A DNA stretch of 64,000 nt. Source: Betaproteobacteria bacterium. Lineage in GTDB: Bacteria; Pseudomonadota; Gammaproteobacteria; Burkholderiales; Rhodocyclaceae. The DNA lies in NCBI GenBank assembly GCA_028065725.1, contig JAPTVL010000550.1:62001-126000 (forward strand). The letters are read 5' to 3'. Under the pieces are notes generated by a model, which searched no databases, was not told where the DNA came from, and was given only the letters and a program-made list of their open reading frames with translations. Made by a program: the position numbers and the translations under genes. This document shows positions 45,956-55,192 of this stretch, in pieces (the stretch's first letter is position 1; every line of letters begins with the position of its first letter).

Positions 45956-47593
45956 ATGAAGTTCCTTTCTTGCGGCAGCACCCTGCTCGCCTCAATTCTG
46001 CTGTGCGCCCAACCGAGCTGGGCACAAACGGCGAAATTCACCATTCAGCGATTCGAGGTCAGCGGCAATACGCTGCTGGCGGCCGAGTCGGTGCACGCTG
46101 CGGTAGACCCGTTCACGGGCGAAGGCCGCGACATGGCGGACATCGGCAAGGCTGCCGATGCCTTGCGCAGCGCCTACGCAAAGGCAGGCTACCCGGTGGT
46201 GCAGGTGTTTCCGCCCGAGCAGACGGCGAGCGGCGGGGTCATCACCCTGCGCGTCATCGAAGCCAGGCTCGGCAAGATCAGCGTTGCCGGCAATTCCGCC
46301 TACGACGAGGCCAACATCCGCGCCAGCCTGCCGCCGCTCAAGGAGGGGGTCAGCCCGAACGCCAGCCAGGTGGTTGCCGCCATCGTGCTCGCCAACGAAA
46401 ACCCGGCCAAGCAGGTAGCAGTCAACTTCCGGGGCGGCCTGACCGCCGACCTGGTCGATGCGCGCATCGATGTCACCGAGGACCGGGTCGAGAAATACAC
46501 CGCGAGTTACGATAATTCGGGTTCGGCCGCCGCCGGTTACAACCGGATCAGCCTCGCCTACCAGCATGCGAACCTCGGCAACCAGGATCACATGCTGAAC
46601 CTGGCGCTCAACACTACGATCGAAAACCCCGACAAGGGCCTCAGCGTCGTCGCCGCTTACCGGATTCCCTTCTATCGGCACGGAGTCTCGCTCGACCTGA
46701 TCGGCTCCTACTCGGACAGCAACACCACGATGACGCTGCCGGGCAACAACGGCACCCTGAACTTCACCGGCCGCGGCACCTACCTCGGCACGCGCCTCAA
46801 CCAGGCCCTGTCCAGCATCGGCGAATATCGCCACAAGATCGTCTATGGGCTGGACTACAAGGATTTCGCCAACGAGACCGTGACCAACGGCGTGCGCAGC
46901 AACCAGGGCACCGTGACCTCGACTCCCCTGAGCGTCGCCTATATCGCCCAGGCGGCCACGCCGGCCTACCAGGCGGGCGGCAGCATCGCCTACTTGGCCA
47001 ACCTGGGTTTCGGTTTGCACAGCTCCGACAAGCATTACAACGACGACACCACGGGCGCTCCGGTGCACTGGAATGCCTGGCGCGCTTCCGCCTCTCTCGG
47101 CGTGCCGCTGCCGCAAGACTGGCAACTGCGCGCCGCCGTCAATGCGCAGTTCACCAACTATCGCCTGGTCAACGCCGAGCGCTTCGGCATCGGCGGCGCC
47201 AGTTCGGTCCGCGGCTACGCCGAACGCAGCGTTGCCGGCGACTCGGGCTATACGGCAAATCTCGAACTCTACACGCCGGACTTCGGCAAGCATCTGATGG
47301 ACAGCATCCAGGCCCGCGGCGTGCTGTTCGTCGATCACGGCCAGGTGCGGCAAACCGTGAACGAGCAAACCGGCGCGGGGCTGCCGCCGCTTGCGCTGCT
47401 GAGCATCGGCTTCGGCCTGCGCCTGACCTACGCCAAGGACCTGGCGGTGAAGGCCGACGTCGGCTTCAGCCAGACGCCTTCGGCCAGGCAAAACGGCAAC
47501 CCGATCGCGACCATGCTGTCGCGCCAGACCTTCGGCCTGAAGACCGATACCGATCGCTGGGGTTTGCACGTCTCGGCCAACTACACGTTCTAA
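45956..47593 (+). CDS. Two-partner secretion transporter (TpsB, ShlB/FhaC/HecB type)
   Basis: 545 aa outer-membrane protein. Signal peptide (cleaved near WA, residue 23), two POTRA domains (about 26-105 and 107-185; FTIQRFEVSGNTLL, then LGKISVAGNSAYDEANIRA) and a 16-strand barrel ending in YTF. The conserved RGY of loop L6 is in SSVRGYAER near residue 419. It should export the adjacent TpsA protein through the barrel. Start is set by the signal peptide. A 21-bp gap precedes the exoprotein gene. Confidence 0.93.
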   Translation: MKFLSCGSTLLASILLCAQPSWAQTAKFTIQRFEVSGNTLLAAESVHAAVDPFTGEGRDMADIGKAADALRSAYAKAGYPVVQVFPPEQTASGGVITLRVIEARLGKISVAGNSAYDEANIRASLPPLKEGVSPNASQVVAAIVLANENPAKQVAVNFRGGLTADLVDARIDVTEDRVEKYTASYDNSGSAAAGYNRISLAYQHANLGNQDHMLNLALNTTIENPDKGLSVVAAYRIPFYRHGVSLDLIGSYSDSNTTMTLPGNNGTLNFTGRGTYLGTRLNQALSSIGEYRHKIVYGLDYKDFANETVTNGVRSNQGTVTSTPLSVAYIAQAATPAYQAGGSIAYLANLGFGLHSSDKHYNDDTTGAPVHWNAWRASASLGVPLPQDWQLRAAVNAQFTNYRLVNAERFGIGGASSVRGYAERSVAGDSGYTANLELYTPDFGKHLMDSIQARGVLFVDHGQVRQTVNEQTGAGLPPLALLSIGFGLRLTYAKDLAVKADVGFSQTPSARQNGNPIATMLSRQTFGLKTDTDRWGLHVSANYTF

Positions 47594-47614
47594 CGAATTC
47601 CGCGGAGACCCGTC

Positions 47615-50600
47615 ATGCAAAGCATGAATACGATTTCGGCCCGACTGGCCACGTTCAAGAAGAAGGTGTTGTGCCTCGCCGTCGCCGCGGCCTTCACCCA
47701 TCCGGCGCTGGCCAACCCGGTCGGCCCCGATGTCGCCGCCGGCAGCGCCAGCTTTGCCACCTCTGGAAACACCCTGACGGTGACCAATTCGCCCAATGCC
47801 ATCATCAACTGGCAGCAGTTCAACATCGGCCAGAACGAGACGACGCGCTTCATCCAGCAATCGGCGCAGTCGGCGGTGCTGAACCGCGTCGGCGGCCAGG
47901 ACGCCAGCCAGATTCTCGGCACGCTGACATCCAATGGACGTGTCTTCCTGGTGAACCCGAATGGCGTGATGTTCGGCCGCAGCGCGGTGGTCGATGTCGC
48001 CGGGCTGATCGTTTCGAACCTGAACCTGTCGGATGCCAACTTTCTCGCCAACAAGCTGAGCTTCGGCGGCGGCGGCCTCGGCGCCGTAACCAATTTCGGC
48101 AACATCAGCACGCCGCTGGGCGGCAGCGTCTATCTGGTCGGCAGCAATGTCGGCAACCAGGGCGTGATCACCACGCCGCAAGGCCAGGTCGTACTCGCCG
48201 CCGGCAGCAGCGTGAGCCTGATCGACAGCGCCGGCCCCGAGCTTTCGGTCACCCTGACGGCCAACGGCAACAAGGCGGTGAACCTCGGCAGCATCTCCGT
48301 CGGAGGCGGACGCATCGACATGTTCGGCGCCATCATCGAGCAGGCCGGCGTGCTGCGCGCCGACAGCGCGACGGTGGATGCCGCCGGCAACATCACCCTC
48401 AAGGCCACGCAAAGCACCACGGTGTCGGGCGCAATCAGCGCCGCCAGCAGCGGCGGCAGCGGCGGCAAGGTGCAGGTGCTGGGCGATCAGGTGGCGTTGA
48501 CGTCCACCGCCAGGATCGACGTTTCAGGAGTCGGCGGTGGCGGCACGGCGCTGATCGGCGGCGATTACCAAGGCAGCAACGCCGCGGTGCAGAACGCGAC
48601 GCTGACCACCATCGCGGCCGGCGCCACGATCAAGGCCGACGCGCTGCACAACGGCGACGGCGGCCGCGTCATCGTCTGGTCCGACGACAAGACGGTATAC
48701 GACGGCTTCATTTCGGCGCGCGGTGGCGCCAACGGCGGCAACGGCGGTTTCGTCGAAACTTCCGGCCACCGGCGACTGCTGCTCGACGGCAGCGTGGACA
48801 CCCGCGCGCCGCAAGGCAGGACCGGCAACTGGCTGCTCGATCCGGCCTCCTATTGCTTCGAAGACTCGATCGTGTCGTGCTCCGGATCGGGCGCCGCCCT
48901 GAACCTCACCACGGCCGATGTCGCCGCTGCGCTCAACATGAGCGACGTCACCTACTCGGCCACCGACTTCATCGCCATCTACAGCCTGAATCTCGTCAGC
49001 AACGGCCTGACGCGAAGCGGCGCCAGGCTCGGCTTCATCGCGCCGCACATCGGGCAGTTCGGCAACATCGATGCCAGCAGCCTCGGCATGAGCCTGACCA
49101 TGATGGCGTCGGGCACTTCGTCCACCTTCCCGAGCAGCTCGGGCAAGATCATGGTTGGCGGCAACGTTCATCTGGGCAATTCGTCTGCCGTCGGCTCCCT
49201 GTTCATGAAGGCGGATAGCGAGATCGAATTCCCGAATCCGGTCGCGCTCACCGGCTATACCGGATCCTTTCCCTGGACGGACAGCGCGCTCGAAATGGCC
49301 GCGCCGAAAATAGTGCTGCTCAACAATGTCGGCGTGAATTTTGGGCTGGTTTCCGCCGGCAACGGGCACTTCATTCTTGCCACCGACCGCCTCGGCGGTA
49401 CGGGTCGTTTTCATGGCCAGACGCCCTTCCTCGGCATCGCTACCTACAGTTCCGGCCGCAACGTCCATCTGGGCCAGGATCCGAGCGATGCGTCCTGCCA
49501 GCTGGCGAGCGCGGGCGGTACGGCCCTGTGCATCACCAAACAGTTCGCCGGCCCGTCATCGGGCCTGAGTCCCTACCTTTTTGTCGGCACTACCGGCATC
49601 ATGGCGGCCAGCCCCTTCGCCATGACCGCTGCCGGGCTTCCGACCAACGTTACCAGCGCCCAGGAATCCGATCCGAACTGGGTGGCCGGGATGCTCAAGC
49701 AAATTCTTACCGTCAATGCCCCCGCCACCGGCAACCTCTACATCGGCGGCAACAGTTCGTGGCACGTGGCTTCGCGAGACACGCTCGCCCTCTATGCCAA
49801 AGATATCACCATCAGCCCGGGGCGCTACATCAATGCCGCGAACTGGGGTTCGTCGACCAGCGATTACCCGCTGCTGATGCTGGCGACCGGCAAGTTCACC
49901 AATCTGGGCGACGGCGTGATCAACATGCCCGCGGGCAAGGGCTGGGGCATCATGGTCGGCGATCTCGCGGGCAGCAGCTTCGGCACATTCGCGGCGGATG
50001 CAAAGAAATTCACTTTCAGCGAAGCCTGGCTGACGACTTTCTCGCCGTCGATTTACCCGAAGGTCATACTCGACCTGAATCTGACGAGTTCGGCCGGCCT
50101 GTGCTCGCTGAATCCCGCCGCCTGCCAGGTGCCCGACAATCCGCTGAGTGGATTCTTCAACAACTTCCTGACCCCGTTCGATGCCACGGCGAAAGCCCTG
50201 GTGACTTTCGACGCCAACCTCAAGATAGCCACCAGCGACAAGAAGGAGAAGGACGAAGGCACCGACAGCAAGAAGACCGACGACGACCGCAAGGGCGAGA
50301 AGGCCGGCAGCGACAAGGACGCCGACAAAAAGAAGGCCGATGCCGCGCGTGCGCGCCAGGAAGCCCGTGCCGCCGAGGAGCGCAAATCGCCCGCCGAATT
50401 GAAGCGCGAGGCGCAGCAAGCCCGCGCCGAAGCCAGGAAACTGGAAGGCGAAGCCAAAAAAACGGCCGCCGAAAGCAAGAAGGTCGAAGCCGAAGCCAGG
50501 AAGGCCGAGGCCGAGAGCAAGAAAGCCGAAACCGAGAGCAAGCGCGCCGAGACCGAAGCCCGGAAGGCCGAGGAAGGCCACAAGAAGGCGGATACCGAAG

Positions 50601-52432
50601 CCAAACGGCACGACGGCGAAGCCAGGCAGGCCGCCAACGATGCGAAGAACGCCAAGTCGGCCGACGCCAAGGCTGCTGCCGAAGCCCGGAAGGCCGATGC
50701 GGAAAGCCGCAAGGCCGATGCGGAAGGTCGCAAGACGGAGGCCGAGAGCAAAGCGGTCGCTGCCGACGGCAAGAAGCTCGAAGCCGAGCAAAAACGCGCC
50801 GACGCCGATGCCAGGCACACCGAAGCCGAAGTCAAGCGCGTCGAGGCCGAATCCAAACAGGCCGAAGCCGGCGCGAAAAAGGCCGAGGCCGAGCACAAGC
50901 TCGCCCTGGCGGCAGCCAAGGAAGCGAAGACGCCGCAGCAGAAGGCCGCCGCCGAGAAGCGCGCCGACGAAAAGCGCGTCGAGGCGATCCAGGAAAAAGC
51001 CAAGGCGGAAGTGAAGAAGGAAAGCGCCGAGACCAGGAAGGCCGAAGTCGAGGCGAAGAAGGCCGAAGTCGAGCAGAAGAAAGCCGAAGCCGACTCGAAG
51101 AAGGTCGAAGTGGAAGCCAAGCGGGCCGAGGTCGAGGCGAAGAAGTCCGAAGCCGGCGCGAAGAAGGCCGAAGCCGAGGGCAAGCGCGCGGAAGCGGATT
51201 CCGCCAAGGCCAAGCAGGAAGGCAAGGGCGGCGTGGAGAAACAGGCCGAAGCCAGAAAGGCCGAGGCCGAGAAGAAACAGGCCGAGCAGGAAAAGAAAGT
51301 GGAAGCCAAAAAGGCCGAAGCCGAACAGAAGAAGCTCGAAGCCGATACCAGGAAGCGCGAAGCCGATCTGAAGAAAGCCCTGGCTGAAGAAAAGAAGGCG
51401 GCGGCAGAGAAGAAAGAGACCGAGCGTCGCGAGCAGGCGGTCAAGTCCTTTGCCGTCGCCGCCGTCGCCGCCATGGCACCGGAGCGGCTTGCCCAGGTGA
51501 TCGCCATGCGCCACGAGTTCAAGACCGAATCGCTGAAGCCGGCCCTGAGCATCCTCGAGCGCAATCCGGCGGCAGCCAATCTGCCCGCCTGCGGCAGCGG
51601 CGGCGGCGATGTCTGCGTGCCGACGGTGACGGCACAGCAGGTGGCGCAACAGGTTGCCCGCCTCGCGGCGCCGCGCATCCCCTCCGTGTCCTTCCTGCCG
51701 CAGATCGAACGCAAGATAGCCGTCGTGGTGGCCATCAACAACTACAAGGACAAGGCGATTCCGCAGCTGGATTCCGCCGTGCCCGACGGCGAGGCGGTCG
51801 GCAAGCTGATGCAGGACAGGATGGGCTACGACGTGCGCGTGATCCGCGACGGCAGCAAGGCCGACATCGTCAGGTCGCTGAATGCGGTGGGACGCGAAGT
51901 TGGTCCCAACGACAGCGTGACGGTGTATTACGCCGGACATGGCTACCAGATGCCGGACAAGTCGGGCAGGCCGGGCGAAGGCTACTGGATTCCGGCCGAT
52001 GCCTCCTCCAATGAACCCTCGAACTGGATTTCCAACGGCGACGTTTCCCGGCTGCTGGCCAACATCCCGGCCAAACAGGTCATGCTGATGTCCGATAGCT
52101 GCTATTCGGGCGCTTTCGCCAAAGAGCAGAAGCTCACGGCACCGGTCGCCGCCGATCCGGCCCAGATTCTGGCCAAGCGCAGCGTGATGGTGATGTCCTC
52201 GGGCGGCGAAGAGCCCGTATCGGACGAAGGCAAGAACGGCCACTCGATCTTTGCCTGGAGCCTGATGAACACCCTGAAGGATGTCGACAAGTTCGATTCC
52301 GGCAGCAGGCTGTATGAAGGCATTCGCAAGCAGGTCATCGAGGAGTTCCCGCAGGTGCCGCAATACGGTGCATCGCCTTCAGCCGGACACGTTCCCGGCG
52401 GGGACTACCTGTTCGAAACCCGGCGCTACTGA
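47615..52432 (+). CDS. TpsA exoprotein with TPS domain, KAEAE stalk and caspase-fold domain
   Basis: 1605 aa. A signal peptide (about 1-34) leads into a filamentous-haemagglutinin-type TPS domain (about 35-330; NAIINWQQFNIG, FLVNPNGVMFGRSAVVDVAG). A beta-rich region follows to about 870. Residues about 874-1273 are an almost uninterrupted Lys/Ala/Glu heptad region built from KAEAE-like units. The C-terminus (about 1365-1605) is a caspase-like peptidase: KIAVVVAINNYKD, His1442 in YYAGHGYQ and Cys1496 in SDSCYSGAF. Both catalytic residues are present. ATG 47615 follows CGGAGA. It is exported by the TpsB upstream; targets are unknown. Confidence 0.9.
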   Translation: MQSMNTISARLATFKKKVLCLAVAAAFTHPALANPVGPDVAAGSASFATSGNTLTVTNSPNAIINWQQFNIGQNETTRFIQQSAQSAVLNRVGGQDASQILGTLTSNGRVFLVNPNGVMFGRSAVVDVAGLIVSNLNLSDANFLANKLSFGGGGLGAVTNFGNISTPLGGSVYLVGSNVGNQGVITTPQGQVVLAAGSSVSLIDSAGPELSVTLTANGNKAVNLGSISVGGGRIDMFGAIIEQAGVLRADSATVDAAGNITLKATQSTTVSGAISAASSGGSGGKVQVLGDQVALTSTARIDVSGVGGGGTALIGGDYQGSNAAVQNATLTTIAAGATIKADALHNGDGGRVIVWSDDKTVYDGFISARGGANGGNGGFVETSGHRRLLLDGSVDTRAPQGRTGNWLLDPASYCFEDSIVSCSGSGAALNLTTADVAAALNMSDVTYSATDFIAIYSLNLVSNGLTRSGARLGFIAPHIGQFGNIDASSLGMSLTMMASGTSSTFPSSSGKIMVGGNVHLGNSSAVGSLFMKADSEIEFPNPVALTGYTGSFPWTDSALEMAAPKIVLLNNVGVNFGLVSAGNGHFILATDRLGGTGRFHGQTPFLGIATYSSGRNVHLGQDPSDASCQLASAGGTALCITKQFAGPSSGLSPYLFVGTTGIMAASPFAMTAAGLPTNVTSAQESDPNWVAGMLKQILTVNAPATGNLYIGGNSSWHVASRDTLALYAKDITISPGRYINAANWGSSTSDYPLLMLATGKFTNLGDGVINMPAGKGWGIMVGDLAGSSFGTFAADAKKFTFSEAWLTTFSPSIYPKVILDLNLTSSAGLCSLNPAACQVPDNPLSGFFNNFLTPFDATAKALVTFDANLKIATSDKKEKDEGTDSKKTDDDRKGEKAGSDKDADKKKADAARARQEARAAEERKSPAELKREAQQARAEARKLEGEAKKTAAESKKVEAEARKAEAESKKAETESKRAETEARKAEEGHKKADTEAKRHDGEARQAANDAKNAKSADAKAAAEARKADAESRKADAEGRKTEAESKAVAADGKKLEAEQKRADADARHTEAEVKRVEAESKQAEAGAKKAEAEHKLALAAAKEAKTPQQKAAAEKRADEKRVEAIQEKAKAEVKKESAETRKAEVEAKKAEVEQKKAEADSKKVEVEAKRAEVEAKKSEAGAKKAEAEGKRAEADSAKAKQEGKGGVEKQAEARKAEAEKKQAEQEKKVEAKKAEAEQKKLEADTRKREADLKKALAEEKKAAAEKKETERREQAVKSFAVAAVAAMAPERLAQVIAMRHEFKTESLKPALSILERNPAAANLPACGSGGGDVCVPTVTAQQVAQQVARLAAPRIPSVSFLPQIERKIAVVVAINNYKDKAIPQLDSAVPDGEAVGKLMQDRMGYDVRVIRDGSKADIVRSLNAVGREVGPNDSVTVYYAGHGYQMPDKSGRPGEGYWIPADASSNEPSNWISNGDVSRLLANIPAKQVMLMSDSCYSGAFAKEQKLTAPVAADPAQILAKRSVMVMSSGGEEPVSDEGKNGHSIFAWSLMNTLKDVDKFDSGSRLYEGIRKQVIEEFPQVPQYGASPSAGHVPGGDYLFETRRY

Positions 52433-52460
52433 GGACGAGCCCTCAAGCCGGTTCAGCCCT

Positions 52461-52485
52461 TGCCGCCCGAGCGGATCGGGCGGCA
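52461..52485. terminator. Hairpin between convergent tpsA-like and DUF1840 genes
   Basis: TGCCGCCCG (52461-52469) and CGGGCGGCA (52477-52485) form a perfect 9-bp stem with a 7-nt loop, followed by a second small hairpin GGGA...TCCC (52486-52499). No clear T-tract on either strand, but its position between convergent genes fits a shared transcription barrier. Confidence 0.5.
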
Positions 52486-52528
52486 GGGACAACATCCCCT
52501 GCCGCCGCGGATCAGCGACCGACTGAAA

Positions 52529-52873
52529 TCAGACGCCCCAGACCACGGGCTTCTGTTTCTTCAGCGACCACTCCAGCAGTTCCAGCAGCGGCACGGCGCG
52601 CTGGGTCAGGGTGACGAAGGGCCGCGAACTCTGCGCGCTGCCGCGGCTGTGGTCGGGCTCGGTACGCGGCAGGTCTTCATCCTGCAGGCCGGCACGCTGC
52701 TGCTTGTCGTCCTCGATCGCGGCCTTGAGCCGGGCGATCGCGTCCGGCAATTGCTCGACGGTGATGATGCCCTTGTCGGTGACGTCCTTGCCCATCAGCT
52801 TCATCATGCGCTGGGCAACGTCGCCGAACATGATGACGTCGCCGGATGCCGGGGACTGGAAGGTCACGATCAT
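52529..52873 (-). CDS. DUF1840 protein
   Basis: 114 aa. MIVTFQSPASGDVIMFGDVAQ and the C-terminal SRPFVTLTQRAVPLLELLEW match DUF1840, a small family common in betaproteobacteria with no known function. It is predicted to be cytoplasmic. The start overlaps the hydrolase stop by ATGA; the longer open frame upstream is a shadow of that gene. Confidence 0.87.
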   Translation of the reverse strand: MIVTFQSPASGDVIMFGDVAQRMMKLMGKDVTDKGIITVEQLPDAIARLKAAIEDDKQQRAGLQDEDLPRTEPDHSRGSAQSSRPFVTLTQRAVPLLELLEWSLKKQKPVVWGV

Positions 52874-53673
52874 TGTTCGAGCTCCTTGAGCCAATCGAGA
52901 ATCTGCTGCGCCGGCTTTTTCCAGTCGCGTTCCAGCATCAGGCCGTGGCCCATGCCGGGAAAGATACGGGCATCGACGTCGTAGGAGCGCGCCGTCATTT
53001 CCACCAGCGAAACGGGAATCAGGTGGTCGAATTCCGCGCCCTGCACCAGCAACGGCGTGCGCTTGACGCGCCCGGTGCGCGGCATGCCGAACAGCGACAT
53101 GTCCCAGATCGCGCGATGCGATTCGGACTGCGAGCCCTTGTAATAGCGTTTCAGGTCGTCGAGCGACACCGGCTGGGCAAACAGGGCCTCGCGCAGGGTT
53201 TCCAGCGAAGCCTTGCCGCCGCTCAACAGGCTGTTCAAGTCCTGCATCATGCCCGGCTTGGAAAACATCATGCCCAGCGCCGCCGACAGCAGGCCCTGCG
53301 GCGGCACCGCGCACATCAGTACGGCGCCCGGAGCCTCGTGATCCTCGAGATATTTCTGCAGCACGAAGCCGCCCATCGAATGCCCGATCAGCACCGGCGG
53401 CGCCGGCAGGGTGGCGACCGTGCTGGCGACATCCCTGACATAGTCGGCGATGGAAAAGCTGTCGAGATGCACGCGCCCCGGCGAGCGGCCATGGCCGGAC
53501 AGGCTCAGGGCGTGGGCGGCATAGCCGGCCTCGGCGAAGAAGGGCAGGAAATGCTCTTCCCAGCACCAGGCAGCGGTATAGGCGCCATGAATGAACAGCA
53601 GCGGCGTCGGACGCGCGGTGCCGGCGGGCAGGCGCGTCAATACTTCGCAAGCGTCGGAACGGGAAGAACTCAT
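52870..53673 (-). CDS. Alpha/beta hydrolase
   Basis: 267 aa. Oxyanion region FIHGAYTAAWCW, nucleophile elbow LIGHSMGGFVLQ (Ser), and the catalytic His in GMGHGLMLE near the C-terminus. It is a cytoplasmic esterase/lipase-like enzyme with no specific substrate indicated. It forms an operon with the DUF1840 gene. Confidence 0.85.
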   Translation of the reverse strand: MSSSRSDACEVLTRLPAGTARPTPLLFIHGAYTAAWCWEEHFLPFFAEAGYAAHALSLSGHGRSPGRVHLDSFSIADYVRDVASTVATLPAPPVLIGHSMGGFVLQKYLEDHEAPGAVLMCAVPPQGLLSAALGMMFSKPGMMQDLNSLLSGGKASLETLREALFAQPVSLDDLKRYYKGSQSESHRAIWDMSLFGMPRTGRVKRTPLLVQGAEFDHLIPVSLVEMTARSYDVDARIFPGMGHGLMLERDWKKPAQQILDWLKELEQ

Positions 53674-53776
53674 CGTCGAGGGCAGGGGAAACCGTCAGGC
53701 AGCAGCCGTGTTTCGGGAGTCATCGGGCGCGGCTCCGTTACTATGTTGTTTTCCCCGATTCTACCCTGCACCCCTC

Positions 53777-53965
53777 ATGCTGAAATGGCTGATCGTCATG
53801 GTGGCCACGGTCATGGTCATCGGTCTGCTGCAACCCCGCCTGCCGAAACCGGGCCGGCTGCCGGGCGATCTGCGCCTGCGGGTGCGCGGCAGGGACTATG
53901 TCTTTCCCTTCGCCTCGGTGATCGTCTTCTCGCTGGTCGCGGCGCTTATCGGCTGGCTGCTTTGA
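53777..53965 (+). CDS. DUF2905 small membrane protein
   Basis: 62 aa with two membrane helices. [19 protein letters not shown] and the following [11 protein letters not shown] match DUF2905. Function unknown. It ends 19 bp inside the convergent cca gene. Confidence 0.83.
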   Translation: MLKWLIVMVATVMVIGLLQPRLPKPGRLPGDLRLRVRGRDYVFPFASVIVFSLVAALIGWLL

Positions 53966-55181
53966 GTGCGCGCAAGGCCTCGATGCGCGCCGCCGCGATC
54001 CGGCGCGGGATATCGGCGGCTCCATCCTTGCCCGTGGCTGCCGCCTCGCGCGCAATTGCCCCGGCGTCGACCGCGCGTATTGCCGCCAGTGCGGCGCGCC
54101 AGATCGCGGCCTGCACGTAGTCGCGCTCTTCCCAGCCCAGGCGGCCGCGGTAGTCGGCCTCGCAGGCCAGCAGGATCTGTTCGAAGCGTTCCGGCCGGCG
54201 CAGCGCATCGCAGCGTTCGAGCACCGTGAGCCGGGTTTCGGGACGCAGCTCGGCGACGCGATGCATGTCGCCGTGATAGCGCGCCGCCAGGCGGCCGACG
54301 TCGCGGCAGTCGACCGGCACCCGCAGACGTTCGCAAACCGTTTCGAGCAAGGTCACGCTCCTGGCTTCATGACCGTGGTGGCGCGGCAGGATCTCGGCCG
54401 GCGTCAGGCCCTTGCCGAGATCGTGCGTCAGGGCGGCAAAGCGCGCCGGCAGGGGTGCGCCGAGCCGGGCCGCCATGTCGATCACCATCATCACATGGAC
54501 CCCGGTATCGACTTCGGGATGGTAGTCGGCGCGCTGCGGCACGCCCCACAGGACATCCAGCTCGGGCAGCAGGCGCGCCAGCGCGCCGCAGGCGCGCAGG
54601 GTTTCGAACATGCGCGACGGCCGTGCCTCCATCAGTCCGCGTGCCAGTTCCTGCCAGACCCGCTCCGCCACCAGTGCATCGACTTCGCCGGCGGCGACCA
54701 TGCCGCGCATCAGCGCCAGGGTTTCCGGCGCCACGGAAAAATCCGCGAAGCGCGCGGCGAAGCGCGCCACGCGCAGGATGCGCACCGGATCTTCGGCAAA
54801 GGCCGGCGCAACGTGGCGCAGCACGCGCGCCGCGAGATCGGCGCGGCCGCCGTAAGGATCGATCAGGGTGCCGGACGCATCGCGCGCCATGGCATTGATG
54901 CTCAGGTCGCGCCGCATCAGATCCTGTTCCAGCGTGACGCCCGGCGCGGCATGGAAGGCGAAGCCGGTGTAGCCCGGCGCGGTCTTGCGTTCGGTGCGCG
55001 CCAGCGCGTATTCCTCGTGGGTCCGCGGATGCAGGAAGACCGGGAAATCCTGTCCGACCTGCAGGTAACCCTGGCTCAGCATCTGCTGCGGCGTGGCGCC
55101 GACCACCACCCAGTCGCGGTCCTTGACCGGCAAGCCGAGCAGTTCGTCGCGCACCGCGCCGCCAACCACGTAGATTTCCAT
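53946..55181 (-). CDS. cca: Multifunctional CCA protein (tRNA nucleotidyltransferase)
   Basis: 411 aa. Catalytic head: [21 protein letters not shown] (metal-binding DxD), [10 protein letters not shown], then [16 protein letters not shown]. The C-terminal HD domain has ALTHDLGKG and gives the additional phosphohydrolase activity seen in long bacterial CCA enzymes. It adds or repairs the 3' CCA of tRNAs. ATG 55181 matches the family start; the extension upstream is not used. Confidence 0.93.
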   Translation of the reverse strand: MEIYVVGGAVRDELLGLPVKDRDWVVVGATPQQMLSQGYLQVGQDFPVFLHPRTHEEYALARTERKTAPGYTGFAFHAAPGVTLEQDLMRRDLSINAMARDASGTLIDPYGGRADLAARVLRHVAPAFAEDPVRILRVARFAARFADFSVAPETLALMRGMVAAGEVDALVAERVWQELARGLMEARPSRMFETLRACGALARLLPELDVLWGVPQRADYHPEVDTGVHVMMVIDMAARLGAPLPARFAALTHDLGKGLTPAEILPRHHGHEARSVTLLETVCERLRVPVDCRDVGRLAARYHGDMHRVAELRPETRLTVLERCDALRRPERFEQILLACEADYRGRLGWEERDYVQAAIWRAALAAIRAVDAGAIAREAAATGKDGAADIPRRIAAARIEALRALKAASR

Positions 55182-55192
55182 TGCGGCAGCGG

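Noticed and set aside
48527..48550. Ninth copy of the 24-bp repeat inside the TpsA gene
   Set aside because: Four mismatches and a Gly-rich context (SGVGGGGTAL) that could produce the likeness by chance; not listed as a copy.
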